Source: Prorocentrum cordatum (taxonomy: Eukaryota > Sar > Dinophyceae > Prorocentrales > Prorocentraceae). From it: DNA of 64,000 nucleotides. Below, piece by piece: positions 1-11,559 of the stretch (position 1 is its first letter; every line of letters begins with the position of its first letter). Location of the stretch: contig CAUYUJ010022392.1 in the NCBI GenBank assembly GCA_963575745.1, positions 1,340,215 to 1,404,214 of the forward strand, written 5' to 3'. A program made the position numbers and the translations under genes. The notes beneath the pieces were generated by a model, which was given only the letters and a program-made list of their open reading frames with translations, was not told where the DNA came from and ran no database searches.

Positions 1-240
<240 letters not shown>

Positions 241-261
241 GCAGTGCTCTTGGGCGTTCTG

Positions 262-712
262 GAACGTCTGGTGGTCTGGTAGTCTGGTGGTCTGGTTGGT
301 GGTCTGGTGGTCTGGTGGTCTGGTGGTCTGGTGGTCTTGTGGTCTGGTGGTCTGGTGGTCTGGTGGTCTGGTGGTCTGGTGGTCTGGTGGTCTGGTGGCC
401 TGGTGGTCTGGCGGTCTGGTGGTCTGGTGGTCTGGTGGTCTGGTGGTTTGGTGGTCTGGTGGCCTGGTGGTCTGGTGGTCTGGTGGTCTGGTGGTCTGGT
501 GGTCTGGTGGTCTGGCGGTCTGGTGGTTTGGTGGTCTGGTGGTCTGGTGGTCTGGTGGTCTGGTGGTCTGGTGGTCTGGTGGTCTGGTGGTCTGGTGGAC
601 TGGTGGTCTGGTGGTCTGGTGGTCTGGTGGTCTGGTGGTCTGGTGGTCTGGTGGTCTGGCGGTCTGGTGGTCTGGTGGTCTGGTGCTCTGGCGCTCTGGT
701 GCTCTGGCGTCG
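262..712. repeat. 9-bp minisatellite (GGTGGTCTG unit)
   Basis: Roughly fifty head-to-tail copies of a 9-bp unit, with scattered single-base variants such as gcctggtgg and gcggtctgg. All frames are open on both strands because the period is a multiple of three; the resulting proteins are pure repeats (W/G/L on plus, TRPPDHQ-like on minus) and no gene is called. Confidence 0.95.
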
Positions 713-815
713 TCGGGCAAACGACGCAAGCACGAGCAAACGCAGACCAGCCCAGGGAGTTGGGGGGAAATAACGTACCAATATTGCGATTGGTTCGATA
801 TTTCCACTCTTAGGT

Positions 816-1067
816 TTGGCGGTGCTAGACGCGCTCCTTTTGCTAGACGCGCCCCTCTGTTAGACAGGCTCCCTCGCCAAGCTGATTAAAAACATCTCAG
901 TGGCGCTAGACGCGCTCCTCTCTTAGACGCGCTCCTCTGTTACACAGCCCTCCTCTGTTAGAAACGCTCCCTCGCCAAGCCGATTCAAAAATCTCAGCGG
1001 TGCTAGACGCGCTTCTCTGTTACACAAGCCCTTTGTCAGACCAGATCCCTCGCCAAGCTGACTAAAA
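816..1067. repeat. Satellite family A, left part
   Basis: Degenerate tandem units of about 80-110 bp. Each contains 'gctagacgcgctcctctgtt', then a 'tgttagacaggctccctcg' segment and 'ccaagctgattaaaa'. The array stops inside a unit, just after 'gctgactaaaa', where the inverted-repeat element at 1068-1802 begins, and resumes after it. No coding potential. Confidence 0.85.
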
Positions 1068-1802
1068 ATCCGCCGACCCCTTGTGGGTCTCTAGGCGTGT
1101 GAGATAGTTCCCCCCCCCTAACCCCCCCCCCTGGGACCCAAAACCGGAGATTTGACCCCCCCCCCCCGGGCCCACCACGAGCGCGCCACGGGGCTCTTTT
1201 GGGCCCAAAAGGGGATCAAGACGGGCCAAGAAGGCCCCAAGACTCCACCAAGACGGCTCACGAGGGCTCCGGGGCGCCAAACGAGCGCTCCCAGACGCCC
1301 AAGATGCCCCCAAGATGAGCCTAGAGGCCTCCAAGACGGCCCAAGAGGCCTCCAAGAGCAGTCCTCAGAAGGGCCGAAGCGCCGAAAATCGTCAAATTCC
1401 TATGGGAAAACGTACATTTGGATCATATACTACTTGTCGGCCTTCACGGCGTTGACGACGGTCCCAGAGCACCCCAAGACCGCCCCGAGAGGCCCCCAAG
1501 AGGCGCCCAAGTCAACCCAAGAGGGCGCCAAGACGGCCCAAGAGGCCCCCAAGACAGCCCAAGAGGGCCCCAAGACGGCCCCAAGAGGTGCCCAAGAGAG
1601 GGAGCCCGAACCGACAATCCGAGCCTTCCGCCCCAAGACGGCCCCAGAAGGCCCCAAGAGGCCCCAAGAGGCCCCGAAGACGCCCACAAGAGGCCCCAAG
1701 AGGCCCCCAAGAGGCCCAAAAGAGGCCCCACGTGGCGTGCCACTTCCGGGGCCCGTGGCCCCCCACAGACACGGCAACACAAGAAACAAGGGGTCGGCGG
1801 AT
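1068..1802. mobile_element. MITE-like element with 17-bp terminal inverted repeats
   Basis: ATCCGCCGACCCCTTGT at 1068-1084 is matched perfectly in inverted orientation by ACAAGGGGTCGGCGGAT at 1786-1802. The pair encloses 735 bp that interrupt satellite family A, which continues on both sides. The interior holds C-rich runs (1110-1165) and, from about 1200 to 1740, degenerate copies of a CCCCAAGAGG motif. No transposase is present, so if mobile it would be non-autonomous. The same CCCCAAGAGG family recurs elsewhere in the window without obvious terminal repeats. No clear target-site duplication was seen. Confidence 0.6.
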
Positions 1803-1814
1803 GTGGCGTAAGCC

Positions 1815-2435
1815 TATAGAATCTCAGTGAAGCTAGACGCGATCATTTCCTAGACCTGCCCCTCTGTTAGACAGGCTCCCTCGTCAATCTGATTACAAAT
1901 TATCAGTGATGCTAGACGCGCTCCTCTGTTACACAAGCTCCCTCTGTTAGACAGACCCCTCGCCACGCTGATTAAAAACATCTCAGTAGTGCTAGGCGCG
2001 CTCCTCTGTTACACGGGCCCCCTCTGTTAGACAGGTTCCCTCGCCAAGCTGATTAAACAAAAATTTCAGTGATGCTAGACGCGCTCCACTGTTACACAAG
2101 CCCCCTCTGTTAGACAAGCTCCCTCGCCAAGCTGATTTAAAACATCTCAGTGGTGCTAATCGCGCTTATGTTGCTAGGCGCGCCCCTGTGTTAGACAGCT
2201 CCTCTGTTACACAAGCACCTCTGTTCGGCAAACTTCCTCGCCAAGCTGATTAAAACATCTCAACGGTGCTAGACGCGCCCCTCTCTTAGACGCGCTCCTC
2301 TGTTGCACAGCCCCCCCTCTGTTCGACAGGCTCCCTCGCCAAGCCGATTAAATAGATCTCAGCGGTGCTCGACGCGCTCCTCTGTTGCGCGCGCCCCTCT
2401 GTTAGACCGGCTCCCTCGCCAAGCTGATTAACAAA
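1815..2435. repeat. Satellite family A, right part
   Basis: Continuation of the 80-110-bp family with about seven degenerate units. The phrase 'ccctcgccaagctgatt', or a close variant, recurs near 1870, 1965, 2039, 2121, 2233, 2333 and 2417. Divergence between units is high. No gene. Confidence 0.85.
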
Positions 2436-2925
2436 TTATCCCGGCAAAGCAACCTAACAGCGATGTGTAGAAGCATATCTGAAAGCATTCCCCTTAAGAT
2501 TCAGATGAAAATCCAGTTGTAAAATTCTGTTGTTCTCGCAGTCGTAGTCGCATTCGCGATGACAGTCGCAGCGGCAATGGCAGTCGCAGTCACAGCCTCA
2601 GCCTCAGCCTGCCTCAGCCTCAGCCTCAGCCTGCCTCAGCCTCAGCCTGCTTCAGCCTCAGCCTCAGCCTGCTTCAGCCTCAGCCTCAGTCTGCCTTCAG
2701 CCTCGGCCTCAGCCTCAGCCTGCCTCAGCCTCAGCCTGCATCAGCCTCAGCCTCAGCCTCAGCCTGCCTCAGCATCAGCCTGCTTCAGCCTCAGCCTCAG
2801 CCTACCTCAGCCTCAGCCTCAGTCTGCTTCAGCCTCAGCCTCAGTCTGCCTTCAGCCTCGGCCTCAGCCTCAGCCTGCCTCAGCCTCAGCCTGCCTCGGC
2901 CGCAGCATCAGCCTGCCTCAGCATT
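2436..2925. repeat. Compound cassette copy 1: leader plus GCCTCA hexanucleotide array
   Basis: A unique-looking leader of about 105 bp (2436-2540, beginning 'tatcccggcaaagcaacc') runs into a hexanucleotide array of GCCTCA with CTGCCTCA variants (about 2560-2925). The same leader followed by the same hexamer occurs at 23789-24869, so the two parts travel together. The open frames through the array are Q/P/S/A-rich repeats and are not called as genes. Confidence 0.88.
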
Positions 2926-3072
2926 CAAAATATGGCCCAGGAATGGAGTTCTGGGAACTAGAAGAACAAGAAGTGGCCTACAGTTGGCTCCGGGCATTCA
3001 AAATCATGCCCAGGAATGGAGTTCTGGGAACTTGAAGAACACGAAGTGGCCTACAGTTGGCTCCGGGCATCA
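2926..3072. repeat. 72-bp tandem repeat, short array (cassette copy 1)
   Basis: Two and a part copies of a 72-bp unit containing 'ggaatggagttctgggaac', 'gaagtggcctacagttggct' and 'ccgggcattcaaaat'. The array ends inside a unit at about 3072, where the retrotransposon remnant on the minus strand starts. The longer array of the same unit is at 24870-25370. Confidence 0.88.
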
Positions 3073-3083
3073 AACAGATTGTC

Positions 3084-4403
3084 CTACCGTGTTCCTGCCT
3101 CTGGCCGCGGACCGTCTGGGACGGCCGCGGCCTCTCCGGCTGGAGGGATCGCAACGGAACGTACTTCAGTCATTGCCTGCTCGTACGCTTTTCTCAACGG
3201 AAACTGGGGAGATTGATCCTCCGCGGTGCCGTCCAAAATGTTGCTGTATACCTGATCAGACTTCTCAATGATGGGTCGTTTCCCCTCTGGTGTACGCCGT
3301 GATTCCATATTGAGTCCATCCAGTTGTCTCAACGGCGCAACATAACTGTCTGGCCCAACCAAACCCCCCGCTTTGTGCACATACCCCAAGTATATCCCTG
3401 GGATCAATGTTCCGCCAGTCTTGGCTGTCCGGAATCTTGACTCTGGCGGGGGCACATAGCGCACGAGGGACCCGAAGGGAACAAGCGGCGCCTCAAACCT
3501 GCATCTAAAGCGGCGTTCCCAACTTGACTTCCCCTCCTCAGGGGTCCTGGTATTATAGCAAAGACAGAAATATCGGACAGCATACGTCCAATATGGTGGT
3601 GGGAGACCAGCCTGCACAAGCAACGCTCGAGTCCCCATCTGTACCACGCCGTTTGCACGTTCGGCGACAGCGTTTTGTTTCTTATTTCCTGGGATGGTAG
3701 GATCGTGGGCAATCTTGAGCTCGTAACGTGCTCTTGCAAGCTCGCGCGCACCATCTGTGCAAAATTATTATAACTTCTCCTCCGGGGCCTTAAGGTTTAC
3801 TAACCAATTACTAACGTGAACCGCAGACTTGTCGTGTACATCCTGAGCGGCGAGGAAGTCCGTTGCTCGGTCGCGAAAAGTCACGCACGCGGTCTCATCG
3901 TGGAGCCCCCGCGAGAGTTCATCCATCGCAAACCAATGGTCCATCGTCGTCAGGTGTCCAAACGAAGTGGGGTTAGCGTATGGGCGGGGGACCTTCAGCC
4001 CTTTCTTGCGCGCTTTGCGCTGCTGTCTTCTGATAGCTTTGGCCCAATTGCATACTGAATAATATGGGTTCTTTGGAGTATGAACTAGAAGATGCGGCAA
4101 GGAGGCTGCGGCCTTTTGGAGCCGCTCGGCAAGGGAAACCGACACCTCAACTTCTGCATCGTCTGGGTCTGGTTCTGACGGTGCGTCGATGTCGACTAGG
4201 TCGACACCGCCAGCGTCTTCAACTTCACCCTCCTCGGGCCCGGGGGCCGCGTCGCACGCATTGGAGCCCCATCCTTGATCCATGCCGTAGGGTAGATATC
4301 CAGAGACCCCGTGCCAACAAGAGCTCTTATATGCGGCCACGCAGGCCACGGCTTTGCCGGGCTGCTCGTCAGTCTGCCCAACGGCTTGGCCGCGGCAGGG
4401 CAA
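3084..4403 (-). pseudogene. GAG pre-integrase motif and integrase, broken by tandem stops
   Basis: One frame covers both parts. The first holds the zinc-binding pre-integrase motif (HLLVHTPKNPYYSVCNWAK) and the start of the integrase core, with the first catalytic Asp in FGHLTTMDHW near 3941. Two consecutive in-frame TAA codons near 3762-3767 then interrupt it. The frame continues with TDGARELARA (second Asp) and KKQNAVAERANG (catalytic Glu) near 3757-3650, then the C-terminal part LLVQAGLPPPYWTYAVRYF. Thus D, D and E are all still recognisable. The coding signal fades by 3084 and reverse transcriptase is missing. Confidence 0.8.
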
Positions 4404-4680
4404 AGTCGAGAGACATTTAGAAGCGGCAGTGCCGGTCGGTGTCCGACTCCAACCGCTTTCGCTAGCCTTTCGAGGCGAATAGTAGAAATAAGTGATGGTA
4501 TCCGCAGAGTCTAATGAGGACGGAAAAAGGGCGCGAGCTCAGTCGGCCGTCCGTCAACGTAGCTGTGGTTGCCAATCAACTCATGTGTACGCAGGCCTAT
4601 GGTCACGCGAGTCTGGACAGCATGGGGCGGAGGGCCTCCCACAGATTCCACATTGCCCAGACATGCCTTGGCGCCTGGCG

Positions 4681-5610
4681 TCACGCAAAACCACCGCTCG
4701 GGAGGTTCACACCCTCCCCAGCGGCAACCGCGCACATCCGCTGACCCAGCGCCTCTTTGCCTGAAAGGGTCAAGTATGGAATCCTGCCCTCAACGATCAG
4801 GTCCACTCTTTGACCGTTGGGCAACAATAGGTAGGGCCTTTGACCTGCTGGCCAAACGAAACTAAAGCCGTGGTCCATGCACCGCTCTCCTACCGAGATC
4901 ACGCACGGAGTCTCCGGCATGACCAAAGCGTTAAAACTACCACCCTTAAATTTGGGGCATGCGATGCGAACTGAACCAAGGGCTTTTGACTTTCCCCCGG
5001 CAGTATTCAGAGTGATCGATTGCGGAAGCTTTCGAATCAATATCATTGCACCTGCACTTCTAATATACCTCTCCGCTATGTGGTTATACCCACACCCTGT
5101 ATCGATGATAAAGCTCAGCGCTCCGAGATACGCAGCATCCTTGTCTGTGCATCCCGCAGCGGCTGTGCCGTGTGGGCCCTCTCCCCCCTCCTCAGTCCTC
5201 AACCAAAGGTGCCGGACTTCGTCTTGGAGGTCTGACGCCCTGATCAGGGCCTCCGCAGCAGACGCTCTCGACTGAGTAGACATCTGTCGGCGTATCTCTC
5301 CTGGGGACTTCCACCTGTCTTTGTCACTTGAGGGCAACTCTGTCAGGTCGTGGCGACGCGCCTTCCTACAAGTGATGGCGGGCTCCGCAGTAGAGGGGCG
5401 AAATCGGACGCGGAGCTTGCACCGACCGTTCGTCTGAGATCGAATGCAACTCTTACGGGGGGGGGGGGTCGCTCCAGTGCATCTTGATAGCGTCCCAAGA
5501 AAGAGGATGCAGGAACTTTGCAGGGATGTTAACGATATTCTCAACTTGCCCCCTGCATTCGTGGTGAAACTCTCCACCAGAGGGGTCCCTGTCGACTCCT
5601 CCGCTGGCAT
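4681..5610 (-). pseudogene. Aspartic protease of the copia-like element
   Basis: A 309-codon segment. The retropepsin active-site motif is intact as FIIDTGCGYNHIAERYI (D at about residue 170, near 5103-5090), followed by the usual second half (LNTAGGKSK, VMPETPCVISVGERCMDHG). The first hundred residues may be read-in from a disrupted spacer. In an intact element the homodimeric protease would cleave the gag-pol polyprotein. It sits in a different frame from gag and from integrase, so at least two frame changes flank it. Confidence 0.78.
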
Positions 5611-5863
5611 GTATAAAGGCCTTTAAAAACTGAGGGCTAGCCTGCTTCTGCCCAGGAAGGCCCCGAACTAACGGGGCGGGGCGCGCTATGGCACCCAAGC
5701 TGACTAGGTCAGTGGATGCCTTCCTTTCCCCCCGCTTTCGGTTTGACCGACGCGGGCGTCGCCGCATCCGTCGGGCGAGGAAGATAAGAAAGAGTATCCT
5801 TAACAAAGTTATGCCAATCAGTCTTCCAGCACTGGCAGCAGAGCCGCCAGTGCGGAGCCAATG

Positions 5864-6595
5864 TCACGGATGGCCAGGTGTGGTCTTGGCAAACCAACGC
5901 TCCATGCCACGCGAAAATTTGCCTGTCTCCTTGAAAGAACGACAGGTCATGTATTTGCCTTTGCTTCTGCCCTTATTATTGTATCCATCCTTCTTGCGTC
6001 TCTCTGAGTTGTCACTGGAGGCTCTCGAGCCGCCGCCGCCCGCAGATGGGGGGACATTGGCAGCAGCGGCATTGGCTCGTTTAACCGTACGTTCGTATCC
6101 CAGAGACTGTCCCGCATCAAGCTTCGCTTGTTCGAATTTGTCGCGCTTAAGCTTCTCTGCGTCGGTCAATCCTCTGCGTTGTCTATAACGGCCATATGGG
6201 GGTCCGCGACAATTCTCGGGGCCCCGCGAATAAGCGTAACATGGCAGCGTGCTCTCTTTCCCACGCGAGCGATTGGATTGACTTCTGTTCCGTTGCCGCG
6301 CTCCTTTTCCACGGCCTCCCGTCGGAGTCTGTGATCGGCTCTGCCCCTTTCGGCCTCGGCCTTCGGGCCTCTCAGATCTCCCCCTGGGGTTCTTGTTCAG
6401 AGCCGGAACAGCATTCAATTTGGTCCCCGCAGCCGGCTGGGCCGGCGCGGCAGCCTTGGGCTTCTTGTGGTTAAATGGACAGCCCTGGCCTGCAATCGGA
6501 CAGGTCTGGCCCCTACGCACATACTTGCACGTCGTCTCGCCCTCAGTCAATCCGCTTTTCATAACATCCGCGGTTTTCCCAAGGCGGGCTGTCAT
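5864..6595 (-). pseudogene. gag nucleocapsid with CCCH zinc fingers
   Basis: A 243-codon segment in the same frame as the capsid part. Near the N-terminus it has a CCCH finger, CKYVRRGQTCPIAGQGCPFNH less its first residue, with spacing C-X8-C-X5-C-X3-H if counted from the first Cys. A second Cys/His cluster starts PCYAYSRGPENC, and the region between is very basic (R/K/Q/S). Such CCCH nucleocapsids are usual in dinoflagellate LTR elements and would bind the genomic RNA. It ends at an in-frame stop near 5864; the protease lies in another frame. Confidence 0.7.
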
Positions 6596-6625
6596 TTCTG
6601 CCGGAGCGGCTTTGCCGTTGGCATT

Positions 6626-8647
6626 TCAACGATTGTCATTGCTGTTGCCTCCACCTCCGCCCAATCGCGCCTGTCGAGCACGTTGATTCAAAGTGCTCTC
6701 ATGCATATTGGTGTTCCATGCTTCCTTATCGCGCAACATCAATGTTTCAATCTCATTCATGAACCACTCATAGGACCTTGCGCCTTCTCCCAACCTATGT
6801 TTGGACATGTCGTTTTTTTGACAAACGAAAAGTAATTTCTTAGGCCACCTACACTGCTCGATGAAATGTGCATGAATCGAAGCTCGCATCTCGTCGGATG
6901 GAGGTCGAACGCCATGCAGCTGTTGGTAGACAGCCGTCCATTCATTATAGAAATGGTTCAAGTCGGCATCTGGATGGTTGGGGTCAATGACTACCTGGAA
7001 GGTATCACGCGAAATGCGATGTTGACCCAACTCCGATCTAACAAAACACCAATAGCAAATGGCTCGTATCATCTCGCGCCCCGTCAAGAGTCTCTCCTCA
7101 TTCTGAGCGCCGTACTCCATTCGACTGATCTGTTGAAGGAAGTGTATGTGATGATTGGACAGATTGCAATTCCTTCGCATCTTATTAAACTTCTCAATCA
7201 AGTTTGCGGCGATCATGATGTCAAGACGTTGGAAGCGACCCAGATTTCTGAGCTGTTGGTCGTCCACAGCAGGGCCCATAGCTTCCATAATCCAACGCTG
7301 TGCTGCTTGAATCTCTGAAAACGATCCAGCACTAGCGCGGACTGCATGCATCTGCCACTCCCGCATGTTTGTAACATCGGAAATGTCCACCAGATCAACC
7401 TCCTGATTGTTTCCAACCTGTCTCCACTGGTCCAGAGGGGTACTCTCATCAAGACCTCCCGGGTCGCGTGGCTCTCCTGGGCCTTGAGGTCCACCGCGAC
7501 CACCCCCACCGCATGGGGACCCAGGTCCCCCCGGACTCCCTGGAGGCGGCTTCCCTGGCGGGTCGCGAAAGGCATCGTTCAGTGCCGACAAAATCTCAGT
7601 ACTCGGCGCGACGCTACTGTCATCCCCATCTTTGTCCTGTCCCGTTCCGCCCGGCGGCTGAGCCGCTGGCGCCTGGTCTTTGTCTCCGCCTGACCGCTTG
7701 GCCGCTGGCGGTCTCACAGGTCCGCCCTTAGAGAACGGATGATAGTTGACAGAATCCTTGCCTTCATTCGTACCTGTGAGCTTCATTTTGATAGGTATAC
7801 CATGCTCGGAGGTACCAGGCTTGGCCGGGCCCTCGATTGCAGGACCAGGAAAGGCATAATGGGGCCTCATAACAGATCTCACAGGCGTTTCCTGTGAAAG
7901 TAGAAGTATATCGAACGAACTAGACCTGGGCAACTTGCCCTGTTCTGTTTCACCATATGGGAAGGACTCAATGATGATAGCTTTGGGCTTCATCACGTCC
8001 CTCTCTGATGCAGCTGCAGGTGCCAGAGCCTCATCTTTTCCCCGAAAATTGTCATCTGACCTTCTCGAGCTTATTCTGATCTGCTCCTTAGCTTGCTCCT
8101 TCACTCTCTGGGCGCTAGATTTATCAGCGCTGCACTCATCAAGGAGCTTTTGTTGTTGAGCCCGAAAGTCATTATCAGCACTGTGTCTTTGCCATTGCTC
8201 GTCCCACTTCTCCTGCTCTGCCGGCAAACTCTTTCTTTGAGTGCACTTAGAACGCCGCTTGGTGCTCGCATCGAAGTGACCCTTGCAACTTGGCATTCCA
8301 CAAGTGGCACAGTCTCCAACTTTCGGATTGAAACAAACCGAGCATCGCTCCTCGTCAGCCCTTTTTGCGGGCTGCGGTTGTGGTGCGGCCCTCACTTTCA
8401 GCATTGGTGGCATCGCGCTTCCTGTGGTCATCAAATCCAATTGATCTTGCGAGAACGCTACGCCGGACGGCTGGGCCGCCGGCGAAGTTCGTCTACTCGC
8501 CCCAGCCGGCTTAGCCTGTGGGAACGTGATGTCGCTTATCTGCACACGCTGAAGGGACGCTCTGGCATCTTCATGTAATCTGAGCTCGTCTCGATATTTA
8601 TTTTTCTGATCAATTCTCGTCGCAGCTGCAATTTGAATATTGGCCAC
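6626..8647 (-). pseudogene. gag: zinc-finger plus capsid-like domain
   Basis: A 673-codon open segment in the main gag frame. About residue 100 there is a Cys-rich zinc finger (CSVC, CATC, CKGH in series), then a charged helix, a P/G-rich linker around residue 300-390, and a helical region (about 400-660) beginning VDLVDISDVTNMREWQ that resembles retrotransposon capsid domains by position and composition. The segment ends at a TGA (6626-6628), beyond which the frame continues directly into the nucleocapsid part. In an intact element this would be the structural capsid polyprotein of a cytoplasmic virus-like particle. Confidence 0.65.
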
Positions 8648-8842
8648 TTCCAGCCTGGCACTTTAAAGTTGTTCTTGGAGCTCCTGTCTTTCTTGTTCTG
8701 CCCTGGCTGTCGCGACTCTCTCTCCTTCTATTCTCGCCAGCGCAACAGCGGCGGACGCAGTCTTGGCATCAACAGACTGACTGATTACCGTCATGACGGC
8801 CTGTCGTTCGGAGAGCATCATCTCAGCGTATATGTTATCGGC

Positions 8843-9280
8843 TTATTCCTCCGCACGCTGCTTGGCAGCTGCGGTTTGATGGCGCACGTGTTCCATCAGC
8901 TCTTGTTCCCGCTCTCTGGCAGCCTGGGCCAGGGCGAGTCTTTCAGCCTCGAACGTCTTCCGAACGTCCTCAATAGCTGCATTCATTTCTTCTCGTTCCA
9001 GTCGGGCCTTTTCGGCCCTCTGGGCTTCGCGGGCCAGGAACTCTTGCTGAGATTTAGCCTCAACAAATCTAGCCTGATCCTGCACAGCTTGGATGAGAAG
9101 GTATGAGCAATTGTGCTCGCCCATCGGAATGCAATCTTCGCGCAGCCACTGATTGCTACAATTGGGGCGCACGTCCGAGCAACTCCTACATGCTGGGCGC
9201 CTGCAGGCTCCATTCGGCCTGTGGGCTTTCCCCCGACACCCGTTGTCCGCCTGGGGCGGGCAGTTGGGGCCCCAGTTCCA
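8843..9280 (-). pseudogene. gag coiled-coil segment
   Basis: Open in the main gag frame (about 9172 to 8843) after an in-frame stop at 9281. The protein is a strongly heptad-like, charged helix with blocks such as EFLAREAQRAEKARLEREE and FEAERLALAQAAREREQE, typical of a coiled coil used for gag multimerisation. It ends in another in-frame stop, after which the same frame reopens near 8647. An overlapping alternative frame (9432-8983) is compositionally poorer. Confidence 0.5.
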
Positions 9281-10541
9281 CTATGTGCCACGCATGGATA
9301 TTGTACTGTTGCCCCTCGAAGCAGATCGAGCTCCAGATCTTGGCATCTTGGGCCTTCCCCTACTTGAAGCATTCGATCTAGGACGCACATGCGTGCTCTC
9401 TGGTGGCTTAGGCACCTTTCGAAGCTCCTCATCTCTTTCGTCCTGTGTTATCAACTCATTGCGCGAAGCTGGGGGGCCAATCGTTTCATCATCCTCAACT
9501 ACAGCAGGTATCGAGGGTTGCCAATCGCCTGGGGCGGCGGCAGATCGATAAAACCCTTCCTGAAGCGGTGAATTATTCAAATCGTAATCATCATTCCTTT
9601 GCTTCTTGAGTTGAGGCGCGGGAGTCCGTCCTGTGGCCCCCCGGTCGTGCTTCGCTTGAGTCTGAGACTCCATTTCCACCTCGACCGCCTGGGGCGGCAG
9701 GTCGCTTATCTCATTATCCGAGTCTGGTTCTGCGAACGCTTTCTCAAGGGCATCCACGTGATCGAAATCCACTGTCTCCTGCCCAGGGGACCACCTCTCG
9801 TCTTGGACGGGGTGGTCCGCGTCCATTATCGAGGACAAATCTCGGCTCAATGATACTTGATAGTTGGCATATCCAGTATCTTCCTCCATGGAGTTTATAT
9901 CATGCTCATCCTCAAGCGGTTCATCACCATCTTGGCCGGATTGTCCGTTCAATGCTATCGGGATGGGATGAGTTCCTCGAGCGTTTCCCCACCCGTCTGG
10001 GACGGTGGGGTACACGCCTCTGGACTCTTCAGCTTCTCCCGGCCCACTGGCTTGGCCAGCGGCCAGCACAATCGTCTGCATAGCAATCGGGCTGGAATTT
10101 ATTCTCCGAAAATTCGGCAACCCATGAGGAAAATGCTCCTCATCTAGTTTTCGCTGTTGTGCAATCCCGCCTCGCCGGGTCTGGGGTCTGTTCACGATCA
10201 CCAATCGGGAGTCGAGAGGGAGAATCATCTATCGACAAGTCAATAACCTCTCCACTACTTCTTCCACGAGAGACCCGAGTAGCGGTAAAAGAGAAGGGAA
10301 GGCGGCCCCTCCCCAGGCCGCTCTCCTGTGGTCCTTGCCCGTCGGGTTGTACAACTTGCTGCTCGGAATCTCGCGATCCGACGGGCAATTCAGCTGTCTC
10401 ATCATAGATCACCCATGTTGCGACTAAGTCGCGGGCTTCGGTTGATAACCAGTCTTTCCTCTGAAAATCGGGGTAAGATGTCAAAGGGATCAAGGTATCC
10501 TGTTTACTCTGCTCAGTAGTAGAGGATACGGGATGAGACAT
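9281..10541 (-). pseudogene. gag N-terminal region of the copia-like element
   Basis: Two overlapping frames. One starts with an ATG at 10541 and runs to 10140 (133 codons; acidic and serine-rich). The other is open from about 10228 to 9281 (315 codons) and contains acidic stretches (DGDEPLEDEHD; EPDSDNEISD) followed by an R/S-rich tail. One frame change near 10140-10228 separates them. The composition suits a disordered gag N-terminus. The second frame is the one that carries the rest of gag downstream. No known domain is visible, so the assignment rests on position and frame continuity. Confidence 0.5.
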
Positions 10542-11154
10542 GAAAGATAAGACAAGTAACCGCTAAGCAAATGTACTCACGAATAGTAAGGGAAGAGGCC
10601 GGCCGGCCGACGCCCGGACGCGGGCGCGCAGCGGCACGCTCCTTTTGTCTCCTGTAAGCACGAACGGCTGCGGTACAAAGCCGCAGAGTCAAGGCGTGGC
10701 AAGGCAGGCAGCGAGAGAGACAAGTGTATGATGAGGCGGAGAGGAGCATCTTTACTGTAGGAGGAGGACGAGGAGAGGGAGGAGGACGACGAGGAGGGTA
10801 TCGAGAAAGAGAGAGAGAGAGAGAGAGGACGGGGCCGCCCAGAATTGGCTTCAACTCTCTTCCCCAGGCTCGACATGTCCCACTTCGCTTCTCTCCACTT
10901 CCCTCCCCGCCCACCTCCTCGTTCCTTCCGTCCTCCCCCTCCGCATTCGCCCCGCCCCCTCGCCCTCCGTTCCAATATTCCACACCTCCACTTCTCGTAT
11001 CAACCACGCACTTCGAAGATGATGGTCTGGCCTTCGACTCAGTGTGCTCACTCGGAGCCGCGCTGGACGACTCGCCTCGAAGCGCGGAGCAGGAACGACA
11101 ATATAACAAGACAAACATATAAGGACACGAGCGCGCGAGTACAAATACATATCG

Positions 11155-11189
<35 letters not shown>

Positions 11190-11445
11190 CCGTTGGTATG
11201 CGGAGGTCGATCACCATGTGTATACAGTCACGCGCATAGAGCCAGCGAGAGAGAGAGAGAGAGAACGAGAGAGAAAGCAGTACAGTGAAAGAAAAAGAAG
11301 CGGATGGATAACGCGAGTGAGTAAATGAGAGCGAAATAGAGAGAGAGAGAGAGAGAGAGAAAAAAAAAAAAAAAAGAGTGAGGGAGGGCGACAGAGAGAG
11401 AGAGAGAGAGAGCAAGGCAGCCAGATTTTCATGGGAAGTCATGAT
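10542..11445. repeat. Purine-rich low-complexity block with (GA)n and (AT)n
   Basis: Contains several GA/CT runs (10808-10836, 11246-11275, 11336-11360, 11392-11412), an AT dinucleotide run at about 11160-11185 and a poly-A tract near 11361. Open frames here are S/L or R/E runs without domains. No gene is called. Confidence 0.85.
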
Positions 11446-11559
11446 ATTGCTACAGTCTGAGAGTGATCAGTGAAACAGTTCCAGAAGAAAGTGCGGTGAA
11501 AAAGCCATGAAGCTGTTGAATGTTGGCGGGAGCACCAACAGGGCTCCAAGACTCTTCTC

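Larger units (their letters stand above)
3084..10541 (-). mobile_element. Decayed copia-like LTR retrotransposon (gag-PR-IN; no RT)
   Basis: Minus-strand coding remnants run in the order gag (zinc-finger and capsid parts), CCCH nucleocapsid, aspartic protease, then GAG pre-integrase motif plus integrase. Protease-integrase order and the pre-integrase motif are those of Ty1/copia-type elements. The reading frame is broken mainly by in-frame stop codons, with a few frame changes, so this copy is dead. Reverse transcriptase and RNase H, expected after integrase, are absent: coding similarity stops near 3084 and the 72-bp tandem repeat begins at about 3072. No LTRs were recognised at either end. 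Confidence 0.8.
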
